A DNA stretch of 64,000 nucleotides, taken from positions 1 through 64,000 of the forward strand of contig NZ_JAGGKE010000010.1 in NCBI RefSeq assembly GCF_017873555.1, read 5' to 3'. Numbering within the stretch: the stretch's first letter is position 1; each line of letters starts with the position of its first letter. Below, piece by piece: positions 7,929 through 17,143 of the stretch. Made by a program: the position numbers and the translations under genes. A model generated the notes under the pieces. That model worked only from the letters and a program-made list of their open reading frames with translations. It did no database searches and had not been told where the DNA came from. The DNA comes from Halorubrum trapanicum. Lineage in GTDB: Archaea; Halobacteriota; Halobacteria; Halobacteriales; Haloferacaceae.

Positions 7929-9308
7929 TCAGAGGATGTAGCCGGCGGTCGAGAGCACGTAGTAAGCCGCGAGCAGCGCCGCGATGAGGTACTGGCCGAG
8001 CGCGACCTCGTCGCCCTCGCCGACCGCGAGCTTGATGATCGGGTACGCGACGATGCCGGCCGCCAGCCCGTCCGCGATGGAGTAGGCGAACGGCATCAGC
8101 GTGACGGTAAGCCCGGCCGAGACGGCCCACGCGGGGTCCTGCCAGTCGACCTCGACGAGCCCCTGAAGCATCATCACGCCGACGACGATCAGCGCGATGA
8201 AGGAGGCGTACTCGGGGATCGCGGCGACGACCGGGATCAGGACGAGCGACGCGAGGAAGAGGGCGGCGACGACGAAGGCCGTGAGTCCGGTTCGGCCGCC
8301 CTCCTCGACGCCCGCGGACGACTCGATGAACGTCGTCACCGTGGAGGTTCCGACGACGGCGCCGAAGGTGGTGCCGACCGCGTCGGCCATCAGCGGCCTG
8401 TCCATGTCGGGGAGGTCGCCGTCCTCGTCGAGGAAGTCGCCGAACTGCGAGACGCCGATGAGCGTCCCGGCGGTGTCGAAGAAGTCGACGAAGAAGAACG
8501 TGAACACGACCAAGACGAACGTGACCGGGTCGATCCCGGAGAGCCCGTCGACGAACGCCCCTGCCAGCGGCGTGATGTCGTACTGCGCCGAGGGGAGCGA
8601 CTCGGGCGTCACCGTGCCGCGGGCGAACACGCCGGCGAAGGTGAGCGCCCACCCCGCGACCGCGGTGGTGAGGACGCCGAGGATGATCGCGCCCGTCACG
8701 TTCCGCGCCCACAGGACGAACGTCAACACGAGTCCGAGGACGCCGAGGATCGCCCAGGGGTTACCGAAGACGCTCCCGAGCGTGACGAGCGTCGTCTCGT
8801 CGTTGGCGACGATCTGGAGCTCCTGGAGGCCGATGAAAAGCAGGAACAGCCCGATCCCGGCCCCAACCGACCGCTTGACCGGCTCGGGGAACAGCCGGAT
8901 GACGTACTCGCGCGCGCCGACCGCGGTGAGCAGGATGAACAGCACGCCCTCGACGAAGACGGCGGCCAGCGCCGTCTGCCACGGCACGCCCAGCCCCAGC
9001 ACGACCGTGAACGCGAAGAAGGCGTTGAGTCCGAGCCCGGGGGCCAGCCCGAACGGCCGGTTGGCGTAGAAGGCCATCACGAACGTCGCGACCGCCGAGG
9101 AGAGCACCGTGGCGATGGCGATCATCTGGATCACCTCGCCCTGACTGTACCCCTCTATCTGGATCGCGTTCGAGAGGATCGTGGGGTTGACCACGATGAT
9201 GTACGACATCGCCAGAAACGTCGTGAGTCCGGCGATCGCCTCGGTCCGGACGTCCGACCCGTGCGACTCCACGTCGAACCGCGCCGCCAACGCGTCTGTG
9301 AGGCCCAT
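7929..9308 (-). CDS. NCS2 family purine permease (AzgA/PbuG-like)
   Basis: This 459-residue integral membrane protein has about 12-14 hydrophobic helices. It carries the AzgA-type signatures AGLTTFLAMSYIIVVNPTIL at the first helix, GLGLNAFFAF near 95, and VVGTSTVTTFIESSAGVEEG near 300. Proteins of this type import adenine, guanine or hypoxanthine with protons or sodium. The gene lies 126 bases downstream of an HTH-phosphoribosyltransferase regulator in the same direction, which fits a purine-uptake unit. The start at 9308 gives MGLTDALAARF, the usual short cytoplasmic lead. Between 7734 and 7928 I see no gene, only a short direct repeat (CCACCGCCGAAGGTCG at about 7796 and 7831). Confidence 0.9.
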   Translation of the reverse strand: MGLTDALAARFDVESHGSDVRTEAIAGLTTFLAMSYIIVVNPTILSNAIQIEGYSQGEVIQMIAIATVLSSAVATFVMAFYANRPFGLAPGLGLNAFFAFTVVLGLGVPWQTALAAVFVEGVLFILLTAVGAREYVIRLFPEPVKRSVGAGIGLFLLFIGLQELQIVANDETTLVTLGSVFGNPWAILGVLGLVLTFVLWARNVTGAIILGVLTTAVAGWALTFAGVFARGTVTPESLPSAQYDITPLAGAFVDGLSGIDPVTFVLVVFTFFFVDFFDTAGTLIGVSQFGDFLDEDGDLPDMDRPLMADAVGTTFGAVVGTSTVTTFIESSAGVEEGGRTGLTAFVVAALFLASLVLIPVVAAIPEYASFIALIVVGVMMLQGLVEVDWQDPAWAVSAGLTVTLMPFAYSIADGLAAGIVAYPIIKLAVGEGDEVALGQYLIAALLAAYYVLSTAGYIL

Positions 9309-9433
9309 GAACGGGTGATCGTTCCCCGGGATCACGTGATAAGCCTTGCTGAAGCGAGCGACGGACGATCCGCGTTTGTGGATCGAAACGTCGGCTGAAA
9401 CGATTCGATCCGGCAGAATATGCGCGAACGTGG

Positions 9434-10147
9434 CTACTCGAACGTCGTCAGCGCGCCGACCGGCGCGTCGGTGATCGCTCGCGCGCGGTCCATCCCCTCG
9501 TCGCCGATCGCGATGAGCGTGAACACGCCGGTGACGTCGGCGTCGCCCTGGAGGGCGATGTCTAAGAGTAGCTCCTGCGTCTCGCCCGAGCGGATCAGGT
9601 CGTCGACGACGAGGACGGTGTCGCCGGCGTCGATCGCGCTCGCGGGGAGGTAGTAGGTGAGTTCGATGCCGGAGGCGAGCCGCTGACGCGACTCGATGAA
9701 CTCCTCGACGGCGGTCTCCTTCGACTTCTTGGCGTACGCGAGCCGCGCGTCGAAGAAGGAGGCCATCGCCGCCCCGAGCGTGATCCCGTCGGTCGCGGCC
9801 GTCAGCACCACGTCCGGCGACTCGAACTCGAACGTCTCCGCCGCGACCGGCGCCACCAGGTCGAGGAACGACTGGTCGAAGACGACGCCGGAGTTGTCGA
9901 CGTACCCCTCGTCGTCGAACTCGACGCGCGCGACCAGTTCGTCGGCGAGCGCCTCGCGCCCGACCGACTCGACGACCTCGCTCGCGCGGTCGGTGCCGGG
10001 CAGCACGTGGCCGTTCACGTATCGGTTCAGGTCGCCCGCGGGCAGTCCGGTCACCTCCGACAGCTCCTCGTACGTTCGCGTCTCCTTCAGCATCCGCAAC
10101 ACGGCGACCGCCTGTAGCTGGAGGGCCGCCTTCTCTGCGCGATTCAT
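9434..10147 (-). CDS. HTH-phosphoribosyltransferase transcriptional regulator
   Basis: The 237-residue protein has an N-terminal helix-turn-helix (about residues 15-50, RTYEELSEVTGLPAGDLNRY). It is followed by a type I phosphoribosyltransferase fold. The PRPP-binding loop VLVVDDLIRSGET is at about 170-182, and a TAATDGITLGAA segment lies near 115. Such HTH-PRT fusions act as PRPP- or purine-sensing regulators, in the manner of bacterial PurR and haloarchaeal GfcR. The purine permease gene directly downstream makes control of purine uptake or salvage the best guess. The first residues, MNRAEKAALQLQAVAVLRML, are typical of a haloarchaeal family often annotated only as a phosphoribosyltransferase. 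Confidence 0.82.
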   Translation of the reverse strand: MNRAEKAALQLQAVAVLRMLKETRTYEELSEVTGLPAGDLNRYVNGHVLPGTDRASEVVESVGREALADELVARVEFDDEGYVDNSGVVFDQSFLDLVAPVAAETFEFESPDVVLTAATDGITLGAAMASFFDARLAYAKKSKETAVEEFIESRQRLASGIELTYYLPASAIDAGDTVLVVDDLIRSGETQELLLDIALQGDADVTGVFTLIAIGDEGMDRARAITDAPVGALTTFE

Positions 10148-10221
10148 ATAGATGATCGCGATCGCACAACTATGAATACGTCGAAGTCACGCGCCGGCAG
10201 AAGAACCCACGTGTATGCGTC

Positions 10222-10677
10222 TCACTCCTCCGGCGCGTCGAAGAACACCGCGGGGTCGTCGATCGCGATCTCGACGCTGTCGCGGTCGTCGAGAGGGCGC
10301 AGCCGAACGGTGAGCGACCCCGCCGCCTCGGCGGCCGCGCGCAGCGCGGCGAGGTCGTCGCGCTCGAGGTACGTCGGCACGCAGATCGCCACCTGCGCCG
10401 CCTCGTCGGTCGCGACCACCAGCCGGTACGCGACTCCGCCCGCGGCGCCCGCGTACACGTCGACGCCGTCGATCGCGGCCTCGTCGACCGCCGAAAGCGC
10501 CGCGTCGAACTCCGACTCCGGCAGCAACACGTCGATCCGGGCGGCGTCCGCGACGGGGTTCACCTGCCCGGGGTGCCCCGCGATAGCGGTCCAGCCGCGC
10601 TCTCGGTACGCCGCCGCCGTCGACTCCGCGTCCTCCTCGACCGCTCCCCACCGCGGTCCGGGATCGGGTCCGTTCAT
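10222..10677 (-). CDS. Conserved haloarchaeal protein of unknown function (DUF7529-like)
   Basis: The protein is 151 residues, soluble and acidic. It begins MNGPDPGPRWGAVEEDAEST and has a central stretch DVYAGAAGGVAYRLVVATDE with alternating hydrophobic strands, followed by AAQVAICVPTYLERDDLAAL. I recognise it as a conserved family in Halobacteria (I recall the name DUF7529 but cannot verify it) with no known function. No catalytic motif or cofactor site is evident. It is divergent from the peptide-transporter operon. Confidence 0.75.
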   Translation of the reverse strand: MNGPDPGPRWGAVEEDAESTAAAYRERGWTAIAGHPGQVNPVADAARIDVLLPESEFDAALSAVDEAAIDGVDVYAGAAGGVAYRLVVATDEAAQVAICVPTYLERDDLAALRAAAEAAGSLTVRLRPLDDRDSVEIAIDDPAVFFDAPEE

Positions 10678-10863
10678 GTCGCCCGGCTATCGTCCACGCG
10701 CCCGTACATAGGCGTCGGTTTCCGCTCGCGTCGAGTTCTCGTGTCTCACTGTCGCATACCGAGGATTCAGCGGATTCTCCTGTCAACGGATCGCCAGCAG
10801 GCGGTAGCGACAGACGCTGTGACCGCCGGTAGGTTCATAACGCTCTGTCGTATGGTAACGGCT

Positions 10864-12501
10864 ATGCCTACTGACAACGACGATCACGTCGACAGGCGGA
10901 CGGTGCTCAAGTACGCCGGAACGGCCGGTGCGGTCGGTCTCGCCGGTTGTTCCGGAAACGGCTCCGACGGCGGGGACGGCGGGAACGGCTCCGACGGCGG
11001 CGACGGGTCGGACGGTTCCGACGGCGGCGACGGCGAGGACGGCTCCGACGGGGGCGACGACACCTTCGAACTCGGCGTCACCATGGGCCAGATGGACTCG
11101 GGACTCGACCCGCAGGACCACGCCGAGACGAACACGGAGATCATCGTCGGCCAGCTGTACGAGGGCCTGCTCGACCGCGACAAGGAGGGCGGCATCATCG
11201 CCGGTCTCGCGAACGAGTGGGAGCGCACCGACGACGGCAGCGTCCGCTTCCTGCTGCGCGACGGTCTCACCTTCCACAACGGCGACGAGGTCACGCCGGA
11301 GGACGTCCGGTACAGCATCCGCCGGATCGTCTTCGAGGACGTCGGCATCGCCAGCCCGCAGACGAACGACCTCGGCTCCGTCTCGGAGGTCACGACCGGC
11401 GACGGGCAGGTGACGGTCTCCTTCGAGGGGTACAACCCGATCGCCTTCCAGCTGTTCGCGACGAACGGTCCCGTCATGCAGCAGTCGTGGGTCGAGGAGA
11501 ACGGCAGCGACTACATCAACCGCAACGCCAACGGCACGGGACCGTTCCGCCTCAGCGAGTACGACTCGGGCAACGAAGTCGTCTACGAGCCGAACGAGGA
11601 CTACTGGGACGGCGCCCCCGAGGTCGACGAGCTCACGATGAGCGCCTCCAGCGAGTCGAGCACGCGGGTCAACCAGCTGCTCGCGGAGGAGACCGACATC
11701 GTGACGAACGTCCCGCCGAACGAGGTCTCTCGGGTGAACGGCTCCGATGTCGCGACGATCAACTCCGTGGCGAGCGCGCGGATCATCTTCCTCCAGATGC
11801 GCTACGACGTGGAGCCGTTCTCCAGCCAGCAGTTCCGGCAGGCCCTGAACCACGCGGTCGACGTCGAGAGCATCATCGAGAACGTGCTCAACGGCTTCGG
11901 AAACATCACCGGGCAGCCGACGCTCGAAGGCCACGTCGGCTACAACCCCGACATCGACCCGTACCCGTACGATCCCGACGAGGCCGAGCGACTCGTCGAG
12001 GAGTCCGGCCACGCCGGCGTCGAGATCACGCTCGAGACTCCGATCGGACGGTACCTCCGCGACGTCGACATCGCGCAGGCGGCGGCCAGCCAGATCGACT
12101 CGCTGTCGAACGTCTCCTGTGAGGTCGAACAGCGCGAGTTCTCCTCGCTCGTTCAGGAGGTCACCGCGCCGAACCTCGAGGACCGCCCGCACTTCAACCT
12201 CCTCGGCTGGGGGAACGCGGAGTTCGACGGCAGCCAGACCCTGACGCCGCTGCTCTCCTCCGAGGGCGCGCTCACGGTCTTAGAGAACGACGAGCTGGAC
12301 GGACTCCTCGAAGACGCCGAGGCGACCGAGGACTCCGACGAGCGCGTCGACATCCTTCAGGAGGCGAACCAGCTCGCCCACGACCTCGCGCCGTGGGTGT
12401 TCATGCACCAGCAGTTCAGCGTCTACGGCGTCTCGAGCGACATCTCCTGGGAGCCGCGGGCCGACGAGTTCATCGACCCTGACACGGCCACCCAGCAGTA
12501 A
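10864..12501 (+). CDS. dppA: Dipeptide/oligopeptide ABC transporter substrate-binding lipoprotein
   Basis: The 545-residue protein is a family 5 solute-binding protein. A Tat signal, DRRTVLKYAG, is followed by the lipobox GLAGC near residue 24, so it should be exported folded and lipid-anchored outside the membrane. A long SDGGDG-rich linker (about 25-65) precedes the binding domain, which carries QLYEGLLDRDKEGGIIAGLA and DGLTFHNGDEVTPEDVRYS, both family signatures. It would deliver peptides to the permeases encoded downstream. ATG 10864 is chosen; ATG 10852 is a possible alternative that adds four residues. TTCATAAC at about 10834 may be the TATA box. Between 10678 and 10830 nothing else is evident. 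Confidence 0.92.
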   Translation: MPTDNDDHVDRRTVLKYAGTAGAVGLAGCSGNGSDGGDGGNGSDGGDGSDGSDGGDGEDGSDGGDDTFELGVTMGQMDSGLDPQDHAETNTEIIVGQLYEGLLDRDKEGGIIAGLANEWERTDDGSVRFLLRDGLTFHNGDEVTPEDVRYSIRRIVFEDVGIASPQTNDLGSVSEVTTGDGQVTVSFEGYNPIAFQLFATNGPVMQQSWVEENGSDYINRNANGTGPFRLSEYDSGNEVVYEPNEDYWDGAPEVDELTMSASSESSTRVNQLLAEETDIVTNVPPNEVSRVNGSDVATINSVASARIIFLQMRYDVEPFSSQQFRQALNHAVDVESIIENVLNGFGNITGQPTLEGHVGYNPDIDPYPYDPDEAERLVEESGHAGVEITLETPIGRYLRDVDIAQAAASQIDSLSNVSCEVEQREFSSLVQEVTAPNLEDRPHFNLLGWGNAEFDGSQTLTPLLSSEGALTVLENDELDGLLEDAEATEDSDERVDILQEANQLAHDLAPWVFMHQQFSVYGVSSDISWEPRADEFIDPDTATQQ

Positions 12502-12531
12502 CGCGACCGCCATCTCCCCACACCGTTATTA

Positions 12532-13524
12532 ATGTCATTCGGAAGATTCGCACTCAAAAGAAGCCTCCAAGGAATCGGCGTCGTCTGGGGCGTCGTCACC
12601 GTCGTGTTCGCGCTCCGGTTCGTCACGCCCGGCAGCGCGATCAACGCGGTCGCGCCGCTCGACGCGTCACAGGAGACGCGGCAGGCGATCGCCGCCGAGC
12701 TGGGACTCGATCAGCCGCTGTACGTCCAGTACGGGCAGTACATCTTCGACCTGCTGCGGGGCGACATGGGTCAGTCGTACATCAAGGGACAGGAGGTCAC
12801 GGCGCTCGTGTTCAGCCGCCTGCCCGCAACGGTCGAACTGGCCGTCGCCGCCAGCGTCGTCGCGATCGTCCTCGCGATCCCGCTCGGCGTGATCAGCGCG
12901 ACCCGCCGCAACGAGCCGGTCGACTACGGCGCGACGCTTTTGTCGCTCGGCGGCATCTCGACGCCGAACTTCTGGCTCGGGATCATGCTCATCCTGATCT
13001 TCGCCGTGGAGTTCAACATCTTCAACACCAGCGGCCGCGGGGTCGACGTCGGCGACGTCGCGCTGTCGGTCGTCAACGCCGAGCCGTTCGTCGGGACGCT
13101 GTTGACGTGGCTCGCGTACATCACGCTGCCGGCGATCGCCCTCGGTACGTACTTCATGGCGCTTATCACCCGGCTGACGCGGTCGGGAATGCTGGACGAA
13201 CTCAGCAAAGGCTACGTTCAGGCCGCGCGGGCCAAGGGGCTTCCCCGGACCCTGATCCGGTACAAACACGCGCTCCGGAACACGCTCATCCCCGTGATCA
13301 CCGTCCTCGGTCTCCAGCTCGGGACGCTGATCGGCGGCGCCGTCATCACCGAGGCGGTGTTCTCGTGGCCCGGACTCGGCACGCTGGTCATCGAGAGCAT
13401 CAACCAGCGCGACTGGCCGGCGCTTCAGGGGAGCCTCATCGTCATCGGGACGAGCTTCGTGCTCGTCAACATCCTCGTCGACGTGGTGTACGCCTACCTC
13501 GACCCGGAGGTGGTGAACGACTAA
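12532..13524 (+). CDS. dppB: Peptide ABC transporter permease DppB
   Basis: The 330-residue membrane protein has the DppB/OppB layout. A first helix is followed by an external loop (LGLDQPLYVQYGQYIFDLLR and GDMGQSY) and then five more helices. The cytoplasmic EAA-type loop YVQAARAKGLPRTLIRYKHA, near residue 230, contacts the ATPases. A conserved GGAVITEAVFSWPGLGTL follows. It lies 30 bases after the binding-protein gene and ends one base before the next permease, in a five-gene operon. It forms a heterodimeric channel with DppC. Confidence 0.94.
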   Translation: MSFGRFALKRSLQGIGVVWGVVTVVFALRFVTPGSAINAVAPLDASQETRQAIAAELGLDQPLYVQYGQYIFDLLRGDMGQSYIKGQEVTALVFSRLPATVELAVAASVVAIVLAIPLGVISATRRNEPVDYGATLLSLGGISTPNFWLGIMLILIFAVEFNIFNTSGRGVDVGDVALSVVNAEPFVGTLLTWLAYITLPAIALGTYFMALITRLTRSGMLDELSKGYVQAARAKGLPRTLIRYKHALRNTLIPVITVLGLQLGTLIGGAVITEAVFSWPGLGTLVIESINQRDWPALQGSLIVIGTSFVLVNILVDVVYAYLDPEVVND

Positions 13525-13525
13525 C

Positions 13526-14545
13526 ATGGTTTCTTCACGTGTCATACGCAATCTCAAAAAGGAGTTCAGAGGGAGCGGGCTCGCGAAGCTCGGGCTGGCG
13601 CTGGTGGTCCTCATCACCTTGACCGCCGTGTTCGCCCCCTTCATCGCGCCCCACAATCCGACCGACCAACAGCTCGATCAGAGCGAGCTGCCGCCGATCG
13701 GCTTCTCGGAGACGACGGAGCGGACCACCTCGCAGATGGTCGACGGCGAGATCCAGACGGTCACCGAGGAGGTCGAGATCACGGCGGACCCCGACCACGT
13801 CTTCGGCACCGACGGACTCGGCCGCGACATGTTCTCGCGGGTGGTGTACGGCGCTCGAACGTCGCTGGTCGTCGGGGTGCTCGGCACCGTCTTGGCGGCG
13901 TCGATCGGCGTGCCGGTCGGCCTGCTCGCCGGCTACCACCGCGGGCGCGTCGACGACGCCCTGATGCGGATCGCGGACGTCAGCCTCGCGTTCCCCTCGC
14001 TCGTGTTGGCGGTCGCGCTGATCGGGCTGTGGGGTCGCGCGGCGGTCGACGTCCCCGACCCATTCGTCGTCGCCGGGCTGGCGCCGGAGATGCCGGAGAG
14101 CTTCGTGTTGCCGATAACGGTGGTGATCGTCGTCGGTCTCGTCAACTGGGTGTGGTTCGCTCGCGTCGCCCGCGGGGAGGCGCTCTCGTTGCGCGGGCAG
14201 GAGTACGTGAAGGCGTCGCGCGCGCTCGGCGCCGACGACAACACGATCATCCTCCGGCATATCCTCCCGAACGCGATCACGCCGATCATCGTCCTCGGGA
14301 CGGTGCAGGTGGCGGCGATCATCCTCCTCGAGAGCTCGCTGTCGTTCCTCGGCTTCTCGGGGACGACGCTGTCGTGGGGCTTCGACATCGCGCAGGGGCG
14401 CGACTACGTCTCCTCCGGCCAGTGGTGGATCGCCTCGATCCCCGGGCTCGCGATCATGCTGTCGGTGATCGGGATCAACCTGCTCGGCGACTGGCTGCGC
14501 GACGCCTTGGACCCCGGCATCGAAGGTGAAGGGGGTGCCGCATGA
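13526..14545 (+). CDS. dppC: Peptide ABC transporter permease DppC
   Basis: The 339-residue protein is the second permease of the peptide transporter. It has an N-terminal helix ending APFIAPHNPTD and the family motif HVFGTDGLGRDMFSRVVYGA at about residues 92-111. The EAA loop YVKASRALGADDNTIILRHI is near 230, and a C-terminal LSWGFDIAQGRDY precedes the last helix. The region DQSELPPIGFSETTERTTSQ is an enlarged external loop, as seen in haloarchaeal DppC. The stop overlaps the start of the first ATPase gene (ATGA). Confidence 0.94.
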   Translation: MVSSRVIRNLKKEFRGSGLAKLGLALVVLITLTAVFAPFIAPHNPTDQQLDQSELPPIGFSETTERTTSQMVDGEIQTVTEEVEITADPDHVFGTDGLGRDMFSRVVYGARTSLVVGVLGTVLAASIGVPVGLLAGYHRGRVDDALMRIADVSLAFPSLVLAVALIGLWGRAAVDVPDPFVVAGLAPEMPESFVLPITVVIVVGLVNWVWFARVARGEALSLRGQEYVKASRALGADDNTIILRHILPNAITPIIVLGTVQVAAIILLESSLSFLGFSGTTLSWGFDIAQGRDYVSSGQWWIASIPGLAIMLSVIGINLLGDWLRDALDPGIEGEGGAA

Positions 14546-15909
14546 GCGACGCCGAGCGGACGGGCGGCGCTCCGACCGGGAGCGACGCGAGCGAGTCCGC
14601 CGCGGCGACCGACGGCGGCGCGAGCGACGCCGCCGCGACCGATACCCGCGCGGCCGGCGACGCGGCCCCGAGCGGGACGCCCGCGGTCGACGACGTGCTG
14701 TCGGTCCGCGACCTCTCGACGCGGTTCTTCACCGAGGAGGGGCAGATCAACGCGGTGGAGTCGGTGTCGTTCGACCTCCGGGAAGACGAGATCCTCGGCG
14801 TCGTCGGCGAGTCCGGCTCCGGCAAGTCGGTGACCGCGCTGTCGCTCGTCGACCTCGTCGAGACGCCCGGCCGGATCACCGCCGGCGAGGTGTGGTACCG
14901 CGACGCCGACCTCGCCGACGAGTTCCGCGACACGGACGCGGTGCGGGTCGACGGCGACCACGTCGACCTCCGGACCGTGCCGCCGAGCGTCCGCCGGTCG
15001 CTGCGCGGTCCCTCGTTCAGCGTCATCTTCCAGGACCCGATGAGCAGCTTCAACCCCTCGATCACGGTCGGCGAGCAGATCGCCGAGGCGGTCGAGGTGC
15101 AGCGCCGGGCGCGGGCGAACCCCCGTTCGACGCGCTCGCGGACGCAGGGGTACGGGCTGGGGCAGTACCTGCTCGACGGGATCGTCCCCGGCCGCGACTA
15201 CACGAGCGAGGAGAGCATGGACCGGGCGGTCGAACTGCTCGGGCAGGTCGGGATCCCCGACCCCGAGGAGCGCGTCGACGAGTACCCCGGTCAGTTCTCC
15301 GGCGGGATGCTCCAGCGCGCGATGATCGCGCAGGCGCTCGCCGGCGAACCCGACGTGTTGATCGCCGACGAGCCGACGACCGCGCTCGACGTGACGATCC
15401 AGGCGCAGATCCTGAACCTGCTGAAGGAGATCCAGGCCGAGCGCGGGATGAGTATCGTGCTCATCACCCACGACCTCGGCGTGATCGCGGAGATGTGCGA
15501 CCGCGTCTGCGTGATGTACGCCGGCGAAATCGTCGAGCGCGGCACGCTCGAATCGGTGTTCGAGGACACCGTCCACCCGTACACGCGGGGGTTACTCGGC
15601 TCGATACCCGACGTGGACGACCCGCGGGCGCGGCTCGAACCGATCGCGGGCAACGTCCCGAGCCTGATCGACGCCGAGATGGACGACCGGTGTTACTTCG
15701 CGGACCGGTGTCCGAAGGCGATGGAGGCGTGTCTCGACAGGCCCCCGGAAGTGACGGTCGACGCCGCCGCCGACCACGGCGCCAAGTGCGTCCTCGCGGA
15801 CCGCGAGTACGACCCGGCCCGTGCGCTTCCGGACGACCACTTCGGCGAGACCGGCGACGCCGCCGACCCCGACGACGCGGCCGCGACCGACGGGGGTGAC
15901 GGCGAGTGA
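14542..15909 (+). CDS. dppD: Peptide ABC transporter ATPase DppD
   Basis: The 455-residue ATPase has a Walker A motif [12 protein letters not shown] (about residues 93-104), signature [10 protein letters not shown] (about 251), Walker [13 protein letters not shown] and switch LITHDLG. The C-terminal oligopeptide-transporter extension carries spaced cysteines ([14 protein letters not shown] and a later AKCVL) like those that bind an iron-sulfur cluster in some DppD/DppF proteins. The first 50 residues are a low-complexity Ala/Asp/Ser stretch that is probably disordered. The start overlaps dppC and the stop overlaps dppF (GTGA), indicating tight coupling. Confidence 0.93.
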   Translation: MSDAERTGGAPTGSDASESAAATDGGASDAAATDTRAAGDAAPSGTPAVDDVLSVRDLSTRFFTEEGQINAVESVSFDLREDEILGVVGESGSGKSVTALSLVDLVETPGRITAGEVWYRDADLADEFRDTDAVRVDGDHVDLRTVPPSVRRSLRGPSFSVIFQDPMSSFNPSITVGEQIAEAVEVQRRARANPRSTRSRTQGYGLGQYLLDGIVPGRDYTSEESMDRAVELLGQVGIPDPEERVDEYPGQFSGGMLQRAMIAQALAGEPDVLIADEPTTALDVTIQAQILNLLKEIQAERGMSIVLITHDLGVIAEMCDRVCVMYAGEIVERGTLESVFEDTVHPYTRGLLGSIPDVDDPRARLEPIAGNVPSLIDAEMDDRCYFADRCPKAMEACLDRPPEVTVDAAADHGAKCVLADREYDPARALPDDHFGETGDAADPDDAAATDGGDGE

Positions 15910-16991
15910 GCGACCCGCTGCTCTCCGTCGACGGGCTGAAGAAGTACTACGCGGACGACCAGTCACTCGTCGACCGCCTGCTCGGGCAGGAGTCGGAGAG
16001 CGTGAAGGCGGTCGACGGCGTCTCCTTCGAGGTGCGTGAGGGCGAGACGCTGGGGCTCGTCGGCGAGTCCGGCTGCGGGAAGTCGACGACCGGCGAGACG
16101 GTGCTGCGGCTCCGCGAGCCCACCGCGGGCGAGATCACCTTCGACGGGACCGACGTCCGCGGGATGACCGACCGCGATCTGACCCAGTTCCGGAAGCGCG
16201 CCCAGATCGTGTTCCAGGACCCGTTCTCCAGCCTCGACCCGCGGATGACCACCGGCGACATCGTCACCGAGGGGCTTCGGATCCACGACGTCGCCGACCG
16301 GGAGCAGCGCCGCGAGACGGCCCGCGACCTGCTCGAACGCGTCGGGCTTTCGGCCGATCAGGTCGACCGGTACCCGCACGAGTTCTCCGGCGGGCAGCGC
16401 CAGCGGATCGGGATCGCCCGCGCGCTCGCCCTCGACCCCGACTTCGTCGTCCTCGACGAGCCGGTGTCGGCGCTCGACGTGAGCGTTCAGGCGCAGATAC
16501 TGAACCTGCTCGAAGACCTTCAAGAGGAGTTCGGACTCACGTTCCTCTTCATCGCGCACAACCTCGGCGTGGTCCGGCACGTCTGCGACCGCGTCGCGGT
16601 GATGTACCTCGGCGAGATCGTCGAGATCGGACCGGTCGAGGAGATCTTCGACGACCCCGCGCACCCGTACACGAAGGCGCTGCTGTCGAGCGTCCCGCGG
16701 GCGACCACGGAGGCGCGCGAGGAGGAGTTCGAGACGCTCCGCGGCGACGTGCCCTCGCCGCGGAACCCGCCCGCGGGCTGCCGGTTCCACACTCGCTGTC
16801 CGGAGGCGCGCGCGGCCTGCCGGGAGTCGCCGCCGCCGGCGTACGACGTCGGCGACGGTCGGACGGCGACCTGTTTCCGGTCGGACGCCGACCACGCGTA
16901 CTGGGACAGCGAGCCGATCGGCGAGAACGCGGCCGCCGAGGAGGCGGCCGCCGAGGAAGCGGCCGACGCCGGCGAACCGGCGGACGACTGA
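15906..16991 (+). CDS. dppF: Peptide ABC transporter ATPase DppF
   Basis: The 361-residue protein pairs with DppD to power peptide import. It has Walker [13 protein letters not shown] (about residues 55-66), Q-loop [14 protein letters not shown], signature [15 protein letters not shown] (about 160), Walker [13 protein letters not shown] and H-loop IAHNLG. The C-terminal tail includes [14 protein letters not shown], the cysteine group of this family, and ends in an Ala/Glu-rich stretch that is probably unstructured. It is the last gene of the operon that starts with dppA. Its GTG start lies in the overlap with dppD. Confidence 0.93.
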   Translation: MSDPLLSVDGLKKYYADDQSLVDRLLGQESESVKAVDGVSFEVREGETLGLVGESGCGKSTTGETVLRLREPTAGEITFDGTDVRGMTDRDLTQFRKRAQIVFQDPFSSLDPRMTTGDIVTEGLRIHDVADREQRRETARDLLERVGLSADQVDRYPHEFSGGQRQRIGIARALALDPDFVVLDEPVSALDVSVQAQILNLLEDLQEEFGLTFLFIAHNLGVVRHVCDRVAVMYLGEIVEIGPVEEIFDDPAHPYTKALLSSVPRATTEAREEEFETLRGDVPSPRNPPAGCRFHTRCPEARAACRESPPPAYDVGDGRTATCFRSDADHAYWDSEPIGENAAAEEAAAEEAADAGEPADD

Positions 16992-17050
16992 GCGCATCCG
17001 CCGACGATCCCGCGGACGGTCGCCGAGACCGTCTCCGCGACCGCTGTGTC

Positions 17051-17060
17051 TTTTATATAT
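17051..17060 (+). promoter_or_regulatory. TATA-like box upstream of the multicopper oxidase
   Basis: TTTTATATAT stands out in a GC-rich spacer between the end of the peptide operon and the copper oxidase gene. It is about 85 bases upstream of the oxidase ATG, so transcription from it would give a leader of roughly 60 bases, longer than is usual here. It is the only strong A/T box in the spacer. The assignment rests on position and composition only. Confidence 0.45.
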
Positions 17061-17143
17061 CACGCGCCGAACTGGTTCGTCAGTCGTGTCTTCAACCGAG
17101 AAGCCGCGCCCCGGTTATTCCTCCCCGTCTCCTCGCTTGAGAC

